Below, piece by piece: positions 18,425-26,682 of a DNA stretch of 64,000 bases. Each line of letters begins with the position of its first letter. Position 1 is the first letter of the stretch. Origin of the DNA: Lichenicola sp965198655. Lineage in GTDB: Bacteria > Pseudomonadota > Alphaproteobacteria > Acetobacterales > Acetobacteraceae. The stretch is from contig OZ240668.1 of assembly GCA_965198655.1 (NCBI GenBank), positions 1,612,001-1,676,000 of the forward strand, read 5' to 3'. The notes below the pieces were generated by a model. That model made no database searches and was not told the origin of the DNA. It worked only from the letters and a program-made list of their open reading frames with translations. The translations under genes and the position numbers were made by a program.

Positions 18425-18692
18425 GGTTCGGCGCAGCGTCCATGGATCGAACCGGTTTCGGACATGGCGGAACGACGAAACGCGCTGCCACATGGCTTCG
18501 GCCATGGCCCGCGCCCTCGGATGTTCAAGGCCGACGCGCCGTCTTGAGCGTTCAAGGTGTTCGTGACCCAACGTGTTCCGATACGGGTTCCTTGATCGGG
18601 AACGGCGGGAAGGATCGGCAGCGAACGAGGCAACACGCTTCGGCAGACCCGCGGGTCTCAAGCGTTGATCAGGAAAGTGCTGTGACAAGCTG

Positions 18693-19136
18693 ATGAACAT
18701 GAAACGCATGCGCGGCCGGAACCATCGTCCAGGCGGCGGCGGCGGCGGTGGTGGCGGCACGCCGATCCGCCACCACAACGGCCAGATCCCGCTCAACCGC
18801 AACCACGTGTTCGACAGCAACGGTCCGGACCTCCGCATACGCGGCACCGCGCAGCAGTTGTTCGAGAAGTACCTGCAGCTTGGCCGCGACGCGACCAGTT
18901 CCGGTGATCGGGTCATGGCGGAAGGCTACTTCCAGCACGCGGAGCACTACTTCCGGATCCTGAACGCGATCGCGCAGGCGGCGCAGCAGAGCCAGGCCAA
19001 CCAGCAGCAGCATCACCAGCGCCGTCATCATTCGGACGGCGAGCCGGAGGATCGCGGGAGCGAGGCGGGCGGCCCACAGGAGCCGTTGCCGGAGGAGCAA
19101 CGTCCACAGCCCGAGATGTCCCCGGCCGAGGCCTGA
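18693..19136 (+). CDS. DUF4167 protein
   Basis: A 147-residue protein of the alphaproteobacterial DUF4167 family. It has a Gly-rich N-terminus after RMRGRNHRP, then the conserved block NRNHVFDSNGPDLRIRGTAQ and YLQLGRDATSSGDRVMAEGY followed by FQHAEHYFRILN. The C-terminus is low-complexity (Gln, His, acidic). The family commonly follows prmC. Its function is unknown; the basic, Gly-rich start suggests nucleic acid binding (inference). The 268 bases before it carry no gene that I can support. Confidence 0.9.
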   Translation: MNMKRMRGRNHRPGGGGGGGGGTPIRHHNGQIPLNRNHVFDSNGPDLRIRGTAQQLFEKYLQLGRDATSSGDRVMAEGYFQHAEHYFRILNAIAQAAQQSQANQQQHHQRRHHSDGEPEDRGSEAGGPQEPLPEEQRPQPEMSPAEA

Positions 19137-19151
19137 CGCCGCGCCATCCCG

Positions 19152-20282
19152 TCAGGCCCGGAACGGGGTGGCCGCGCCAGCTCCAGCGTCCGTTTCGCGC
19201 TGCGGCTCGTCGAGGCGAAGCCGCGTGCGGGGCAACGCGTCCGGACAGGCTTCCTGCAGAAAGGCCAGCATCTTCTCCCGGACGAAGCAGCGCAGGTCCC
19301 AGGTCTGCGGGGCGTTCCGCCCGCTGACCAGCATGCGTATCTCGACCGTGCTCTCCTTCACGTCGCTGACCTGGAGGTTGACGACCTTGCCGTCCCAAAG
19401 CGGGGTCTGCGTCACGATCTCGTCCAGCCTGGTCCGTAGCAGCTCCACTGGAACCCGGTAGTCGAGGTAGAACATCACGGTGCCGATCAAGGACGCCGAC
19501 TGGTGGGTCCAGTTCTGGAACGGCTTCTCCAGGAAATAGGCGATCGGCAGGATCATGCGTCGCCAGTCCCACAGCCGGACCACCACGTAGGTCGAGGTGA
19601 TCTCCTCGACCCAGCCCCACTCGCCCTCGACGATGACCGCGTCCTCGAGACGGATCGGCTGGGTTATCGCGATCTGCACGCCGGCGATCAGGTTGGTGAG
19701 CAGCGGACGGGCGGCGAGGCCGACCACCAGGGAGGCGGCGCCGGCGGAGGCGAACAGGCTGAGGCCGTACTGGCGCACCGGCCCGAACGTCATCAGGGCC
19801 GCCGAGACCGTGACCACCAACACGAGCAGGTCGGCAGCCCGCTTGAGGATTCGTATCTGGGTGACGTGCTTGCGTGCCTGCAGGTCGTCCTCCCCGCCGG
19901 TCTTGAAGCGCTCGAGATACAGCTCGGCGAAGATGCGCAGGGCAAGCGAGGCGGCCCAGCCGACCAGAAGCACGAAGATGAACAGGAGCACCTGGCCGAT
20001 CAGCACCGCGGCGCCGTAGGACAAGCCGGCCGCAGGAAGTGCTGCGCCGACCGCGACCACCACCACCAGAACGCGCAGCGGACGCCTGACCTCCTTGGCG
20101 AAGGAGCGGAAGAAGGCGCGGCGGGACCCGGGGATGCGAAGGAACAGGTTCACCAGCAGGCGGCTGGCCAGGAGCGCCAGCAGCCCGGCCAGCACCAGCA
20201 CGATGGTCGAGGCGAGCGGGGCGGGCGCCCAGTTCAGCCAGACGCGCAGCTCGGCGACGTAGCTCAGGAAGTCGTTTCGCAT
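19152..20282 (-). CDS. MscS-family mechanosensitive ion channel
   Basis: About 376 residues from the Met of MRNDFLSYVAELRVWLNW. There are four to five hydrophobic segments (TIVLVLAGLLALLASRLLV, RVLVVVVAVGAALPAAGL, GQVLLFIFVLLVGWAASLAL, and ADLLVLVVTVSAALMTFG). The pore-lining helix is SAGAASLVVGLAARPLLTNL, then the MscS beta domain (PIRLEDAVIVEGEWGWVEEI, VRLWDWRRMILP). It should release osmolytes on hypo-osmotic shock. It is convergent with the DUF4167 gene, 15 bases apart. Confidence 0.9.
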   Translation of the reverse strand: MRNDFLSYVAELRVWLNWAPAPLASTIVLVLAGLLALLASRLLVNLFLRIPGSRRAFFRSFAKEVRRPLRVLVVVVAVGAALPAAGLSYGAAVLIGQVLLFIFVLLVGWAASLALRIFAELYLERFKTGGEDDLQARKHVTQIRILKRAADLLVLVVTVSAALMTFGPVRQYGLSLFASAGAASLVVGLAARPLLTNLIAGVQIAITQPIRLEDAVIVEGEWGWVEEITSTYVVVRLWDWRRMILPIAYFLEKPFQNWTHQSASLIGTVMFYLDYRVPVELLRTRLDEIVTQTPLWDGKVVNLQVSDVKESTVEIRMLVSGRNAPQTWDLRCFVREKMLAFLQEACPDALPRTRLRLDEPQRETDAGAGAATPFRA

Positions 20283-20352
20283 GTGTTGTCGATCACCGTT
20301 CGCGGGGTTGGTTCCGGCGGAACACAAGCCCGGCGACGCGGTTCCGCCGATG

Positions 20353-20381
20353 TTGACTTGGCGTGCCCGGCTTTGTATCCC
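20353..20381 (+). promoter_or_regulatory. Putative sigma-70 type promoter for the tRNA-Met gene
   Basis: TTGACT at 20353-20358 and TATCCC at 20376-20381 are separated by 17 bases and end 17 bases before the mature 5' end of the tRNA. The -35 element is strong; the -10 element is weak. The assignment rests on position and spacing only. Confidence 0.45.
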
Positions 20382-20398
20382 ACCGCTCCCGGTGCGAT

Positions 20399-20473
20399 GG
20401 CGGCGTAGCTCAGCGGTAGAGCAGGAGAATCATAATCTCTTGGTCGGCGGTTCAAATCCGTCCGCCGCTACCA
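20399..20473 (+). tRNA. tRNA-Met (anticodon CAT), elongator type
   Basis: The 75 bases fold as a full cloverleaf. The acceptor stem is GGCGGCG with CGCCGCT (one G-T pair at the end), the D arm is GCTC/GAGC, and the anticodon stem GGAGA/TCTCT carries the loop ATCATAA with CAT at 20431-20433. The T arm is GGCGG-TTCAAAT-CCGTC, and the discriminator A and CCA are encoded. The paired first base and the sequence (GTAGCTCAGCGG) resemble alphaproteobacterial elongator tRNA-Met rather than the initiator; tRNA-Ile with a lysidine-modified CAT anticodon cannot be fully excluded. Confidence 0.93.
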
Positions 20474-20867
20474 CCGCGTTGGGGTCGTCGTTGGCATCGC
20501 CGCCCAGCGACGGCGCCTGACCCCCTCCTGAAGCTCGGTCGAGCAGCCGGCTGAACCGAGTTGGCGAACGGGCACGCGATCGTGCTCCGGGTCCGGTCGG
20601 CGATGATGGCGTGCTGCCGCCGGATCCACCGGCGCAACCGGGGTCGGCCTCGTCGCCGCGCGTCGAACCCCTTGACCCGTCCTGCGCATCGAGGGCGAGG
20701 CGGGCTGGTCGTGGTCAGGCGCGGATAGCATGGGCAGACGTTCATCTGCGAGACGTCGATGCGTTACAATCTCGCCCGGACGACACACCGGAACCGCATC
20801 CAAATACATCCTGCTGCCGTAATGATAACAAGGGCTGCAGGTCGCAGCCTTGGCAGGAAACAATTCG
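20474..20867. other. Intergenic stretch between tRNA-Met and the fasciclin gene
   Basis: I see no supported gene. GC content falls toward the right end. A short inverted repeat (AAGGGCTGC and GCAGCCTT) lies at about 20829-20851, just before the start of the next gene, and could be a regulatory hairpin. I found no repeat of the tRNA 3' end that would mark an attachment site. Confidence 0.5.
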
Positions 20868-21449
20868 ATGAATTTTCGCAACATCATGCCGATGCTGCTG
20901 ACGGCCGTGCTGACGGCTGGCTGCATGCAGTCCGGTTCCGCGTCGATGCAATCAGGCCCGAAGACCGATCCGATGGTCGGCGGGGCGGCCATGTACCCGC
21001 AGCAGAACATCATCCAGAACGCGGTGAACTCGAAGGACCACACCACGCTGGTCGCCGCGGTCAAGGCGGCGGGCCTCGTGGACACGCTGTCCGGTCCGGG
21101 ACCGTTCACGGTGTTCGCGCCGACCAACGAGGCGTTCGCGATGCTACCGTCCGGGACGGTGCCGACGCTGCTGAAGCCCGAGAACAAGGCGACGCTGACC
21201 AAGGTGCTGACCTACCACGTGGTTGCCGGCAGCATGGATTCCAAGGCGCTGATGGCGGCGATCGTTGCCGGCGGCGGCAGGGCGACCCTGACGACGGTGG
21301 CCGGGTTGCCGCTGACGGCGACCATGGGCGGTCCGGGCACGATCATGCTGACCGACGCGAAGGGCGGGGTCGCCACGGTCACCATCGCGGACGTCTACCA
21401 GTCGAACGGCGTCATCCACGTGATCGATCACGTGCTGCTGCCGGGCTGA
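20868..21449 (+). CDS. Fasciclin (FAS1) domain lipoprotein
   Basis: A 193-residue protein. The signal peptide MPMLLTAVLTAGC ends in a lipobox, so it should be lipid-anchored. It carries one FAS1 domain (about residues 50-190): TTLVAAVKAAGLVDTLSG, the H1 box GPFTVFAPTNEAFAML, VLTYHVVAGS, and the H2 box NGVIHVIDHVLLP. FAS1 domains mediate adhesion or surface interactions. Bacterial single-FAS1 proteins often occur alone, as here. Confidence 0.92.
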   Translation: MNFRNIMPMLLTAVLTAGCMQSGSASMQSGPKTDPMVGGAAMYPQQNIIQNAVNSKDHTTLVAAVKAAGLVDTLSGPGPFTVFAPTNEAFAMLPSGTVPTLLKPENKATLTKVLTYHVVAGSMDSKALMAAIVAGGGRATLTTVAGLPLTATMGGPGTIMLTDAKGGVATVTIADVYQSNGVIHVIDHVLLPG

Positions 21450-21982
21450 ACGGTCGCCGACGACGCCGGCGCCAAGGCTGCGCCGGCACGGCTTGCTGCG
21501 TGTAGCACTCGTGCTCCTGACGGAGCACGTGGGCCGTCGCCAAGCGTCGGGCAGCGCCACCGGGATGAGCGGCGCGACGCGGAACCGTCCGCCTGGCTTC
21601 GACCAGTTCGCGACGCGACCACGTAGTTCCTGCTCGCGCGGACGCGGCATCCCGAGCACGGGCACGGGCCGCCGCGATAGCGCTATCCTCGGACAGACAC
21701 CGTGCCGGCCGTCCAGCAACGACTTCTTGAACGGGTCCATGTGGTCGGCTATTGTTGATAAGGTCGCAGATCGACAGGTTCCGGTCGTTGCGCGCTTTGA
21801 CATTATCGATGGTCGTCCGGCTCGCTCCTGTCGGATCAGCCGGCGCGACCCAGAGCCGGTCTCGCATCGCACATCCGGGACAGCCCCTATCCCCGTCCTG
21901 CCTCACGTCCAAGGCTCGACTTGGTCTGTCTGGCGGCTTGCCCGATGATCACGTCCGCCCAGGCGGCTTTCGCAGGAACACC
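21450..21982. other. Long intergenic region before the beta-helix gene
   Basis: This 533-base region holds no gene that I can support; open frames through it are fragmentary and have no family resemblance. A short hairpin (AGCACTCGTGCT area near 21500) and an AT-richer patch near 21745-21775 may contain the promoter of the downstream gene. It marks the left edge of the accessory cassette. Confidence 0.45.
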
Positions 21983-24529
21983 ATGATGAAGCATCTGCGC
22001 ATCGCCATGTTCGGCGCGATCGTCGCGGCCGCTTCGGCCGCGTGGCTGGACGAGGCGCAGGCGGACGGCCTGACGCCGACGCAGTTGCAGGCGGTCTTCG
22101 CCGCGGGGTCCAGCACCGCCGCCGGTTCGGTCGACACCTACGCGCGTCAGCTTGCAACGGCGGCACTTCCGGCCGCCGCCGTCGGACTTCCTGGGGGCGC
22201 TGCCGCGTATTCCGACGGCCGGATCGTCGGCGCTGTGCAGATGGGCGGCGGCGACGCGAGCGGGACGATCCTGGTCGCGTCCGGCGAAACGGTCGGGCGG
22301 ACCCAGTCGGCCCGGATGTCCGACGTCTACAACATCGCCGACCACGGCGCGCGCGGCGACGCCGCGTCGGACACGGTGGCGATGAACAAGGCGATCGCCT
22401 ACGCCACCGCCAACCCCGGCACTCACGTCTACATCCCGCAAGGGATCTGGCCGCTCACTGCCGCCAGCAGCGCCGGCTTCGCCATTCCCTCCTCCACCAC
22501 CATCGAGGGGGCCGACCAGTCGGCCACGATCGTCACCTGGAACGACGCGTCGGGCTACAACCTGTTCACCAGCGCCGGCACCCCCTCGGCGCGCGCCTCC
22601 GACATCCGGTTCCAGAACTTCACGGTGCAAGGGAGCTGGAGTCCGACCACGGCGAGCGTCACGCCTGCGAACCCGTCGGGCAGCTACGGCAACCCGTTCA
22701 TCCCGGCCAACGTGGACGGGCTGAGCTTCTTCCGCATCACGTCGGAGAACTCGCACGCCTTCAGCATCAGCGCCCGCACCAGCACCGAAGTCAGCGTGCA
22801 GAACGACAACGTCCGCTGGGGCGTGTCAGACGGGATCAACCTGTCGGAATGCGCCGACGTGAGCGTGACCGACAACACCATCGAGCACACCGACGACGAT
22901 TCGATCTCGGTGCATTCCGACATCTACGATAGCTGGGGCGTGCGTCGCGACCTGAACATCACCGGCAACCGCATCTTCGACAGCCAGGGCATCCGCGTGC
23001 TGTCGGCACGGCAGGCGAACATCTCAGGCAACACCCTGGACACGGTGCGCCAGCAGGGCATCAACGTGCAGACGGTGTCGCCGAACAACGGCTCGTTCCA
23101 GGAGGGCGTCTCGGCCGGGATGTCGATCCTGATCTCCAACAACACGATCTCCAACGTGCTCGACCGCACCAACATCGACAACCTGAACTCCGGCGCCTCC
23201 GCCATCCTGATCGACGGCTACAGCGCCCGCGCCGGCTCCTATCAGGCGATACCGGGCGAGAACAACCCGTCCACCGGCAAGATCGTCGACCCGTATCCGG
23301 AGTTCATGGCCAACAGCACCTCCGCGTCGGTGCCGACGGCGGGCACGCACAGCATCCTGATCGTCGGCAACCACATCAGCCGCACGCTGCCGAACAGCAA
23401 CGGCAACGACAGCCGCTATCCGAACTGGGCCAGCTTCGGGCAGGGCACGATCTCGTCCCGGCTGGGCGCCAAGACGCCCACGCTCGCCGAAGCCGACCTC
23501 GAGCCCAACGGCGTGTTCCTGGATGGCGGATACCTCAAGGACGTGCTGATCGAGGGCAACGACTTCCACGGCCTGAAGAACGGGCTGTTCGTGCAGGGCA
23601 GCGGCCACCTGGAGGACATCGCGTTCCGCGGCAACAGCGTGGTCGACATGGCCATGGCCGGCGTCGTGGTGAACATGACCGGCGGCAAGCTCAACCTCTA
23701 CGTCGAGGACAACCTGTTCGACCTGGATCCCTACCTGAAGGGCTGCGGGCGCGGGCCGAACGGGACCTGGTCCAGCGAGTGCGGCCCGCAGGGGTTGTAC
23801 CAGAACGCCGGCTCGGGCGTCGTGTTCCGGCGCAACGTCATACGCAACGCGCTCTACGACACCAACGTCGATCCCACCCAGCCGGGCGGCGGAGACCTGT
23901 TCGAGGACAACATCGACGAGGCCGAGCCGGTCGTGGTCAACGACTACTATTCCAACAGCAACAAAGGCATCGCGAGGCTACATCGCGAAGGCTTCCGGCT
24001 GCTGCAGCTCGACAGCGATCCGACCAGCGCCACCTACGACACCTTTCTCACGGTGCCGATCTCCAAGGCGCTGGCGGCGCCGACCACCGGCTACTGGGTG
24101 TCCGGCGCGTTCGTCGCCAACGCAGCACCGTCGCTCGCCGCGCCGGTGTATGGCTGGTTGCGGCTGACCACCGGCGCGTCGAACGTTTCCGGCAGCGACT
24201 GGATCGCCATCACCGGCAACGCCGGCGGCACCGTGTCCAGCCAGGCCGCCGCCTACACGCTGCTTCCCTCCGACTGCGGCACCGTCATCCGCGACACCGC
24301 GACCGCGCCGCACACCTACACGGTGCCGACCGGCCTCGCCGTCGGATGCAGGGTGGACGTGATCCAGGCCGGCAGCGGCGGGACCATCACCTTCGCGGCG
24401 GGGTCCGGCGAGGCGCTGGAGGAGGCCGGCAGCGGGACCCTGACGCACGCCACCACAGGGCAGTTCACCAGGGCGGGCATCGTGATCGACAGCCCGTCCA
24501 CCTTCCTGTTGAGCGGCCAGGTGCAGTGA
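21983..24529 (+). CDS. Large exported beta-helix protein (pectate lyase superfamily type)
   Basis: An 848-residue protein. The N-terminus is a probable signal (KHLRIAMFGAIVAAASAAW, then LDEAQA). From about residue 110 the pectate-lyase-3 start YNIADHGARGDAASDTVAMN and YIPQGIWPLTAASSAGF appear, followed by many right-handed beta-helix turns (NITGNRIFDSQGIRVLSARQ, ILISNNTISNVLDRTN, VLIEGNDFHGLKNGLFVQG). The C-terminal 150 residues (TYTVPTGLAVGCRVDVIQAG) resemble the ends of phage tail or particle proteins. This could be a secreted polysaccharide lyase, a depolymerase or a tailspike-like adhesin. It is followed by a terminator and lysis-type genes. Confidence 0.82.
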   Translation: MMKHLRIAMFGAIVAAASAAWLDEAQADGLTPTQLQAVFAAGSSTAAGSVDTYARQLATAALPAAAVGLPGGAAAYSDGRIVGAVQMGGGDASGTILVASGETVGRTQSARMSDVYNIADHGARGDAASDTVAMNKAIAYATANPGTHVYIPQGIWPLTAASSAGFAIPSSTTIEGADQSATIVTWNDASGYNLFTSAGTPSARASDIRFQNFTVQGSWSPTTASVTPANPSGSYGNPFIPANVDGLSFFRITSENSHAFSISARTSTEVSVQNDNVRWGVSDGINLSECADVSVTDNTIEHTDDDSISVHSDIYDSWGVRRDLNITGNRIFDSQGIRVLSARQANISGNTLDTVRQQGINVQTVSPNNGSFQEGVSAGMSILISNNTISNVLDRTNIDNLNSGASAILIDGYSARAGSYQAIPGENNPSTGKIVDPYPEFMANSTSASVPTAGTHSILIVGNHISRTLPNSNGNDSRYPNWASFGQGTISSRLGAKTPTLAEADLEPNGVFLDGGYLKDVLIEGNDFHGLKNGLFVQGSGHLEDIAFRGNSVVDMAMAGVVVNMTGGKLNLYVEDNLFDLDPYLKGCGRGPNGTWSSECGPQGLYQNAGSGVVFRRNVIRNALYDTNVDPTQPGGGDLFEDNIDEAEPVVVNDYYSNSNKGIARLHREGFRLLQLDSDPTSATYDTFLTVPISKALAAPTTGYWVSGAFVANAAPSLAAPVYGWLRLTTGASNVSGSDWIAITGNAGGTVSSQAAAYTLLPSDCGTVIRDTATAPHTYTVPTGLAVGCRVDVIQAGSGGTITFAAGSGEALEEAGSGTLTHATTGQFTRAGIVIDSPSTFLLSGQVQ

Positions 24530-24715
24530 CGCGGGCGTCGCCTGCCTGACGGCGCGGGCAGGCAATTTCCTTGACCCGGCGGACCCGCCGCTTCTATGAT
24601 GTTGCGATACTGGAACAAGTGCGACCGCGCGCGCTCCTTGAGCAAGGCGCGGCTCCGGACGCCCCTCCGCGTCCTGATCGTCCATCCGGTCCTCGCCCGC
24701 CGATGCCGTTTCCCG

Positions 24716-24742
24716 AAGCCGCTCCCCCGGAGCGGCTTTTTT
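24716..24742 (+). terminator. Rho-independent terminator after the beta-helix gene
   Basis: AAGCCGCTCC and GGAGCGGCTT form a 10-base-pair stem with a CCC loop, running into six T residues (24737-24742). It lies about 190 bases after the beta-helix stop and directly before the wall hydrolase gene, so it would separate those two transcripts or attenuate between them. Confidence 0.85.
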
Positions 24743-24761
24743 CATGTCCGGAGTCCGGCCC

Positions 24762-25256
24762 ATGTCCCTCGACCTTGCCTCGCCACGACTGGTTCTGGCG
24801 GGAAACGCCTACGGCGAATGCAGCGGCGGCGGCCGTGTCGGCATGGAGAACGTGACCTCGGTCGTGCTGCATCGGGTCAGGAACGGCTGGGGCCCGACGC
24901 CGATCGCGGTGTGCCTGGCGCCGGCGCAGTTCTCCTGCTGGTCCGACGTCAACCGCGCGCGGATCGAGGCCGCCTACCGGGCGGATCCGGCCGGCTGGGC
25001 GGTGGCGCTCGACGTGGCCGACGCGGCGCTGGCCGGCAGGCTGCCCGACCGCACCCGCGGCGCCGACAGCTACTACGCGCTGAGCCTGAAGCGCCCTGCC
25101 TACTGGGCGAAAGCGCCGGCGCGTCACGTGTACTCCGACCGCTGGCACAGTTTCTGGCTGGTCCGGACCCACGCGGCGAAGCCGGCCGACTCGACGGTTG
25201 TGGCGGATGCCGTCGCCGGTCAGGCCGAACCGGCCCTGGCGGGAGGTGCCGCATGA
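24762..25256 (+). CDS. Cell wall hydrolase, SleB / Hydrolase_2 family (endolysin-like)
   Basis: About 164 residues, with the Hydrolase_2 pattern: LVLAGNAYGECSGGGRVGME (catalytic Glu in GEC/GxE), NVTSVVLHRVRNGWGPTPIA, APAQFSCWSDVNR, and a C-terminal DSYYALSLKRPAYW with HSFWLVR. Family members cleave peptidoglycan in spores and in phage lysis. There is no obvious signal peptide, so export would need a holin, as in phages. GGAG lies nine bases before ATG 24762; an ATG at 24744 is also in frame. Its stop overlaps the next start. Confidence 0.82.
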   Translation: MSLDLASPRLVLAGNAYGECSGGGRVGMENVTSVVLHRVRNGWGPTPIAVCLAPAQFSCWSDVNRARIEAAYRADPAGWAVALDVADAALAGRLPDRTRGADSYYALSLKRPAYWAKAPARHVYSDRWHSFWLVRTHAAKPADSTVVADAVAGQAEPALAGGAA

Positions 25257-25648
25257 GCGGGCAGGCGATGGACCCCATGGTGGTCCCCATAGCGATCCCC
25301 GCGGTAGCGCCCGTCCCGCCGCCGTTCCTGCCGCCATCCCCGGCGCGGTCGCGGCGGCGGATGCTGCTGGACTGGTCCAGGCAGCCCGGAACGCAGCAGG
25401 GGCTCAGCCTGCTGGTCGCGGGCTTGATGCTGGCCTGGCTGCACCCGTTTCCCGCCGCCGAGGGCATCGCCGCAACCCTGCTCGCTGCCAGCCTGCCGAA
25501 GCTGTGGCCGGACAACACCACCGACGCGATCCGCGCGCGCTGCCTGTCCAACGCGCTGGCGCATGCGCTCGCCACCGGGCGTCCGGCCGACCTGGAGCAG
25601 GCCGCCTCCACCGCCGCGACCCTGCTGATCGGCGGGACCGCGTCCTGA
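25253..25648 (+). CDS. Small membrane protein, possible holin
   Basis: A 131-residue protein. It has a Pro-rich start (IPAVAPVPPPFLPPSPARS), one clear transmembrane helix (GLSLLVAGLMLAWLHPFPAA) with a second weakly hydrophobic stretch (GIAATLLAASLPKL), and a C-terminal Ala-rich helix. It overlaps the wall hydrolase stop by four bases (ATGA). Position next to an endolysin-like gene and the membrane segment suggest a holin-like role, but I see no holin family signature. Confidence 0.6.
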   Translation: MSGQAMDPMVVPIAIPAVAPVPPPFLPPSPARSRRRMLLDWSRQPGTQQGLSLLVAGLMLAWLHPFPAAEGIAATLLAASLPKLWPDNTTDAIRARCLSNALAHALATGRPADLEQAASTAATLLIGGTAS

Positions 25649-25705
25649 CGCGGCCCCGCAGGACGCGGTCCCGCTCGTCGTCCCCCTTTCCCATGGAGCC
25701 AGCTC

Positions 25706-26260
25706 ATGCATCCGACCTCCATCCTGTCCCGCCGCCAGATGCTTCGCTTGTCCGCCCTGGGCGGCGCCGGACTGATCGGCGCCTGCACCAGCACCCATAA
25801 CGGCGGCACCGCCACCGCCACCATCGACGTCGCCACGATCGTGACCGACAGCCAGGCGATCCTGTCGGCGATCTCCGCGGTGCTGCTGGCGCCCACCGTG
25901 ATCGCGCTGCTCGGCCCGAACTACGGCACCGTGGAGATGGCGCTGGCGGCGGCGCGGCTGGTGCTGGGCGAGATCGAGACCCTGACCGGCGGCACGGTCA
26001 CGGTGTCCCTGGACGTGGTGAAGGTCCAGTCCCTGGTGGTGTCGATGCTGGCCGACTGCCAGACCGCGCTGGCGCTGCTGCAGGGCGTGCTGAACAAGCT
26101 GCCCGGCGCCGAGGCCACCACCACCGGCAACGCGGTCGCCGCCGCGCTGGCGCTGATCCCGATCGTGCAGGTCGCCGCCGGCCTGGCGCCGAGCCGCAGC
26201 GTCGTGGGCGCGATGGACGAGGCGCAGGCGCTGGCGGTGGTCCGCCGCGTCGGCCGATGA
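25706..26260 (+). CDS. Tat-type putative lipoprotein in the lysis cassette
   Basis: A 184-residue protein with SRRQMLRLSALGGAGLIGAC: a twin-arginine-like start and a lipobox (LIGAC). The rest is Ala/Val/Leu-rich helices (TIVTDSQAILSAISAVLLAP, VVSMLADCQTALALLQGVLN) without a family I know. Proteins of this type, annotated as hypothetical, occur near phage-like lysis genes. Its stop overlaps the start of the next gene by four bases (ATGA), so the genes are coupled. Confidence 0.65.
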   Translation: MHPTSILSRRQMLRLSALGGAGLIGACTSTHNGGTATATIDVATIVTDSQAILSAISAVLLAPTVIALLGPNYGTVEMALAAARLVLGEIETLTGGTVTVSLDVVKVQSLVVSMLADCQTALALLQGVLNKLPGAEATTTGNAVAAALALIPIVQVAAGLAPSRSVVGAMDEAQALAVVRRVGR

Positions 26261-26454
26261 GCCTTGTCCCCCTGCTGGCCCGCCTCCTGCGCTGGATCGC
26301 GAGCGTGCTGGACCGCAACGCCGCGGCGGCGCGCGACAACGGGCTCGTCAAACAGAACCAGGAGGCTGCCGATGCAGCGCGTGTGGCCCAGGCGGATGCT
26401 CCCGTGGATCGTTCCGCTCTGGCTGACGGCGTGCGCAGTGGGCGCGACTTCTGA
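26257..26454 (+). CDS. Short Rz-like inner membrane spanin candidate
   Basis: A 65-residue protein with an N-terminal hydrophobic helix (SLVPLLARLLRWIASVL) and a polar, probably helical periplasmic tail (NQEAADAARVAQADAPVDRS). Length is short for a classic Rz, but a lipoprotein frame starts inside it in the +1 frame, the typical Rz/Rz1 architecture. If real it would sit in the inner membrane and reach toward its outer-membrane partner. Confidence 0.55.
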   Translation: MSLVPLLARLLRWIASVLDRNAAAARDNGLVKQNQEAADAARVAQADAPVDRSALADGVRSGRDF

Positions 26455-26650
26455 CCCGGTTCCGCTGCCGCCGTCGCGGATCGTGAACCCATGCGACGCC
26501 ATCCGCCTGCCGCCTCGGCTCGACCAGGGGAGGCGGCAGGCGCTGGCCGACGAGATCGCGGCGGCACCCGCCTCGGCGGTCTGGCCGGACGTGCTGCGCG
26601 ACGCAGCCGGCGTCGCCCGTGCCGTGCGCGCCTGCCGGACGCCGGCGTGA
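26372..26650 (+). CDS. Rz1-like small lipoprotein (outer membrane spanin candidate)
   Basis: A 92-residue frame starting inside the previous gene, in the +1 frame. The signal MQRVWPRRMLPWIVPLWLTA is followed by Cys21 (lipobox LTAC), then a Pro-containing start of the mature chain (DPVPLPPSRIVNPC). The nested start and Pro-rich lipoprotein match the Rz1 type of spanin subunit, which helps disrupt the outer membrane during phage lysis. The remainder is a helical, Arg/Ala-rich tail. Confidence 0.58.
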   Translation: MQRVWPRRMLPWIVPLWLTACAVGATSDPVPLPPSRIVNPCDAIRLPPRLDQGRRQALADEIAAAPASAVWPDVLRDAAGVARAVRACRTPA

Positions 26651-26682
26651 CCCTTCATCTTCCCCGTTCTGCGAGACCTCCC

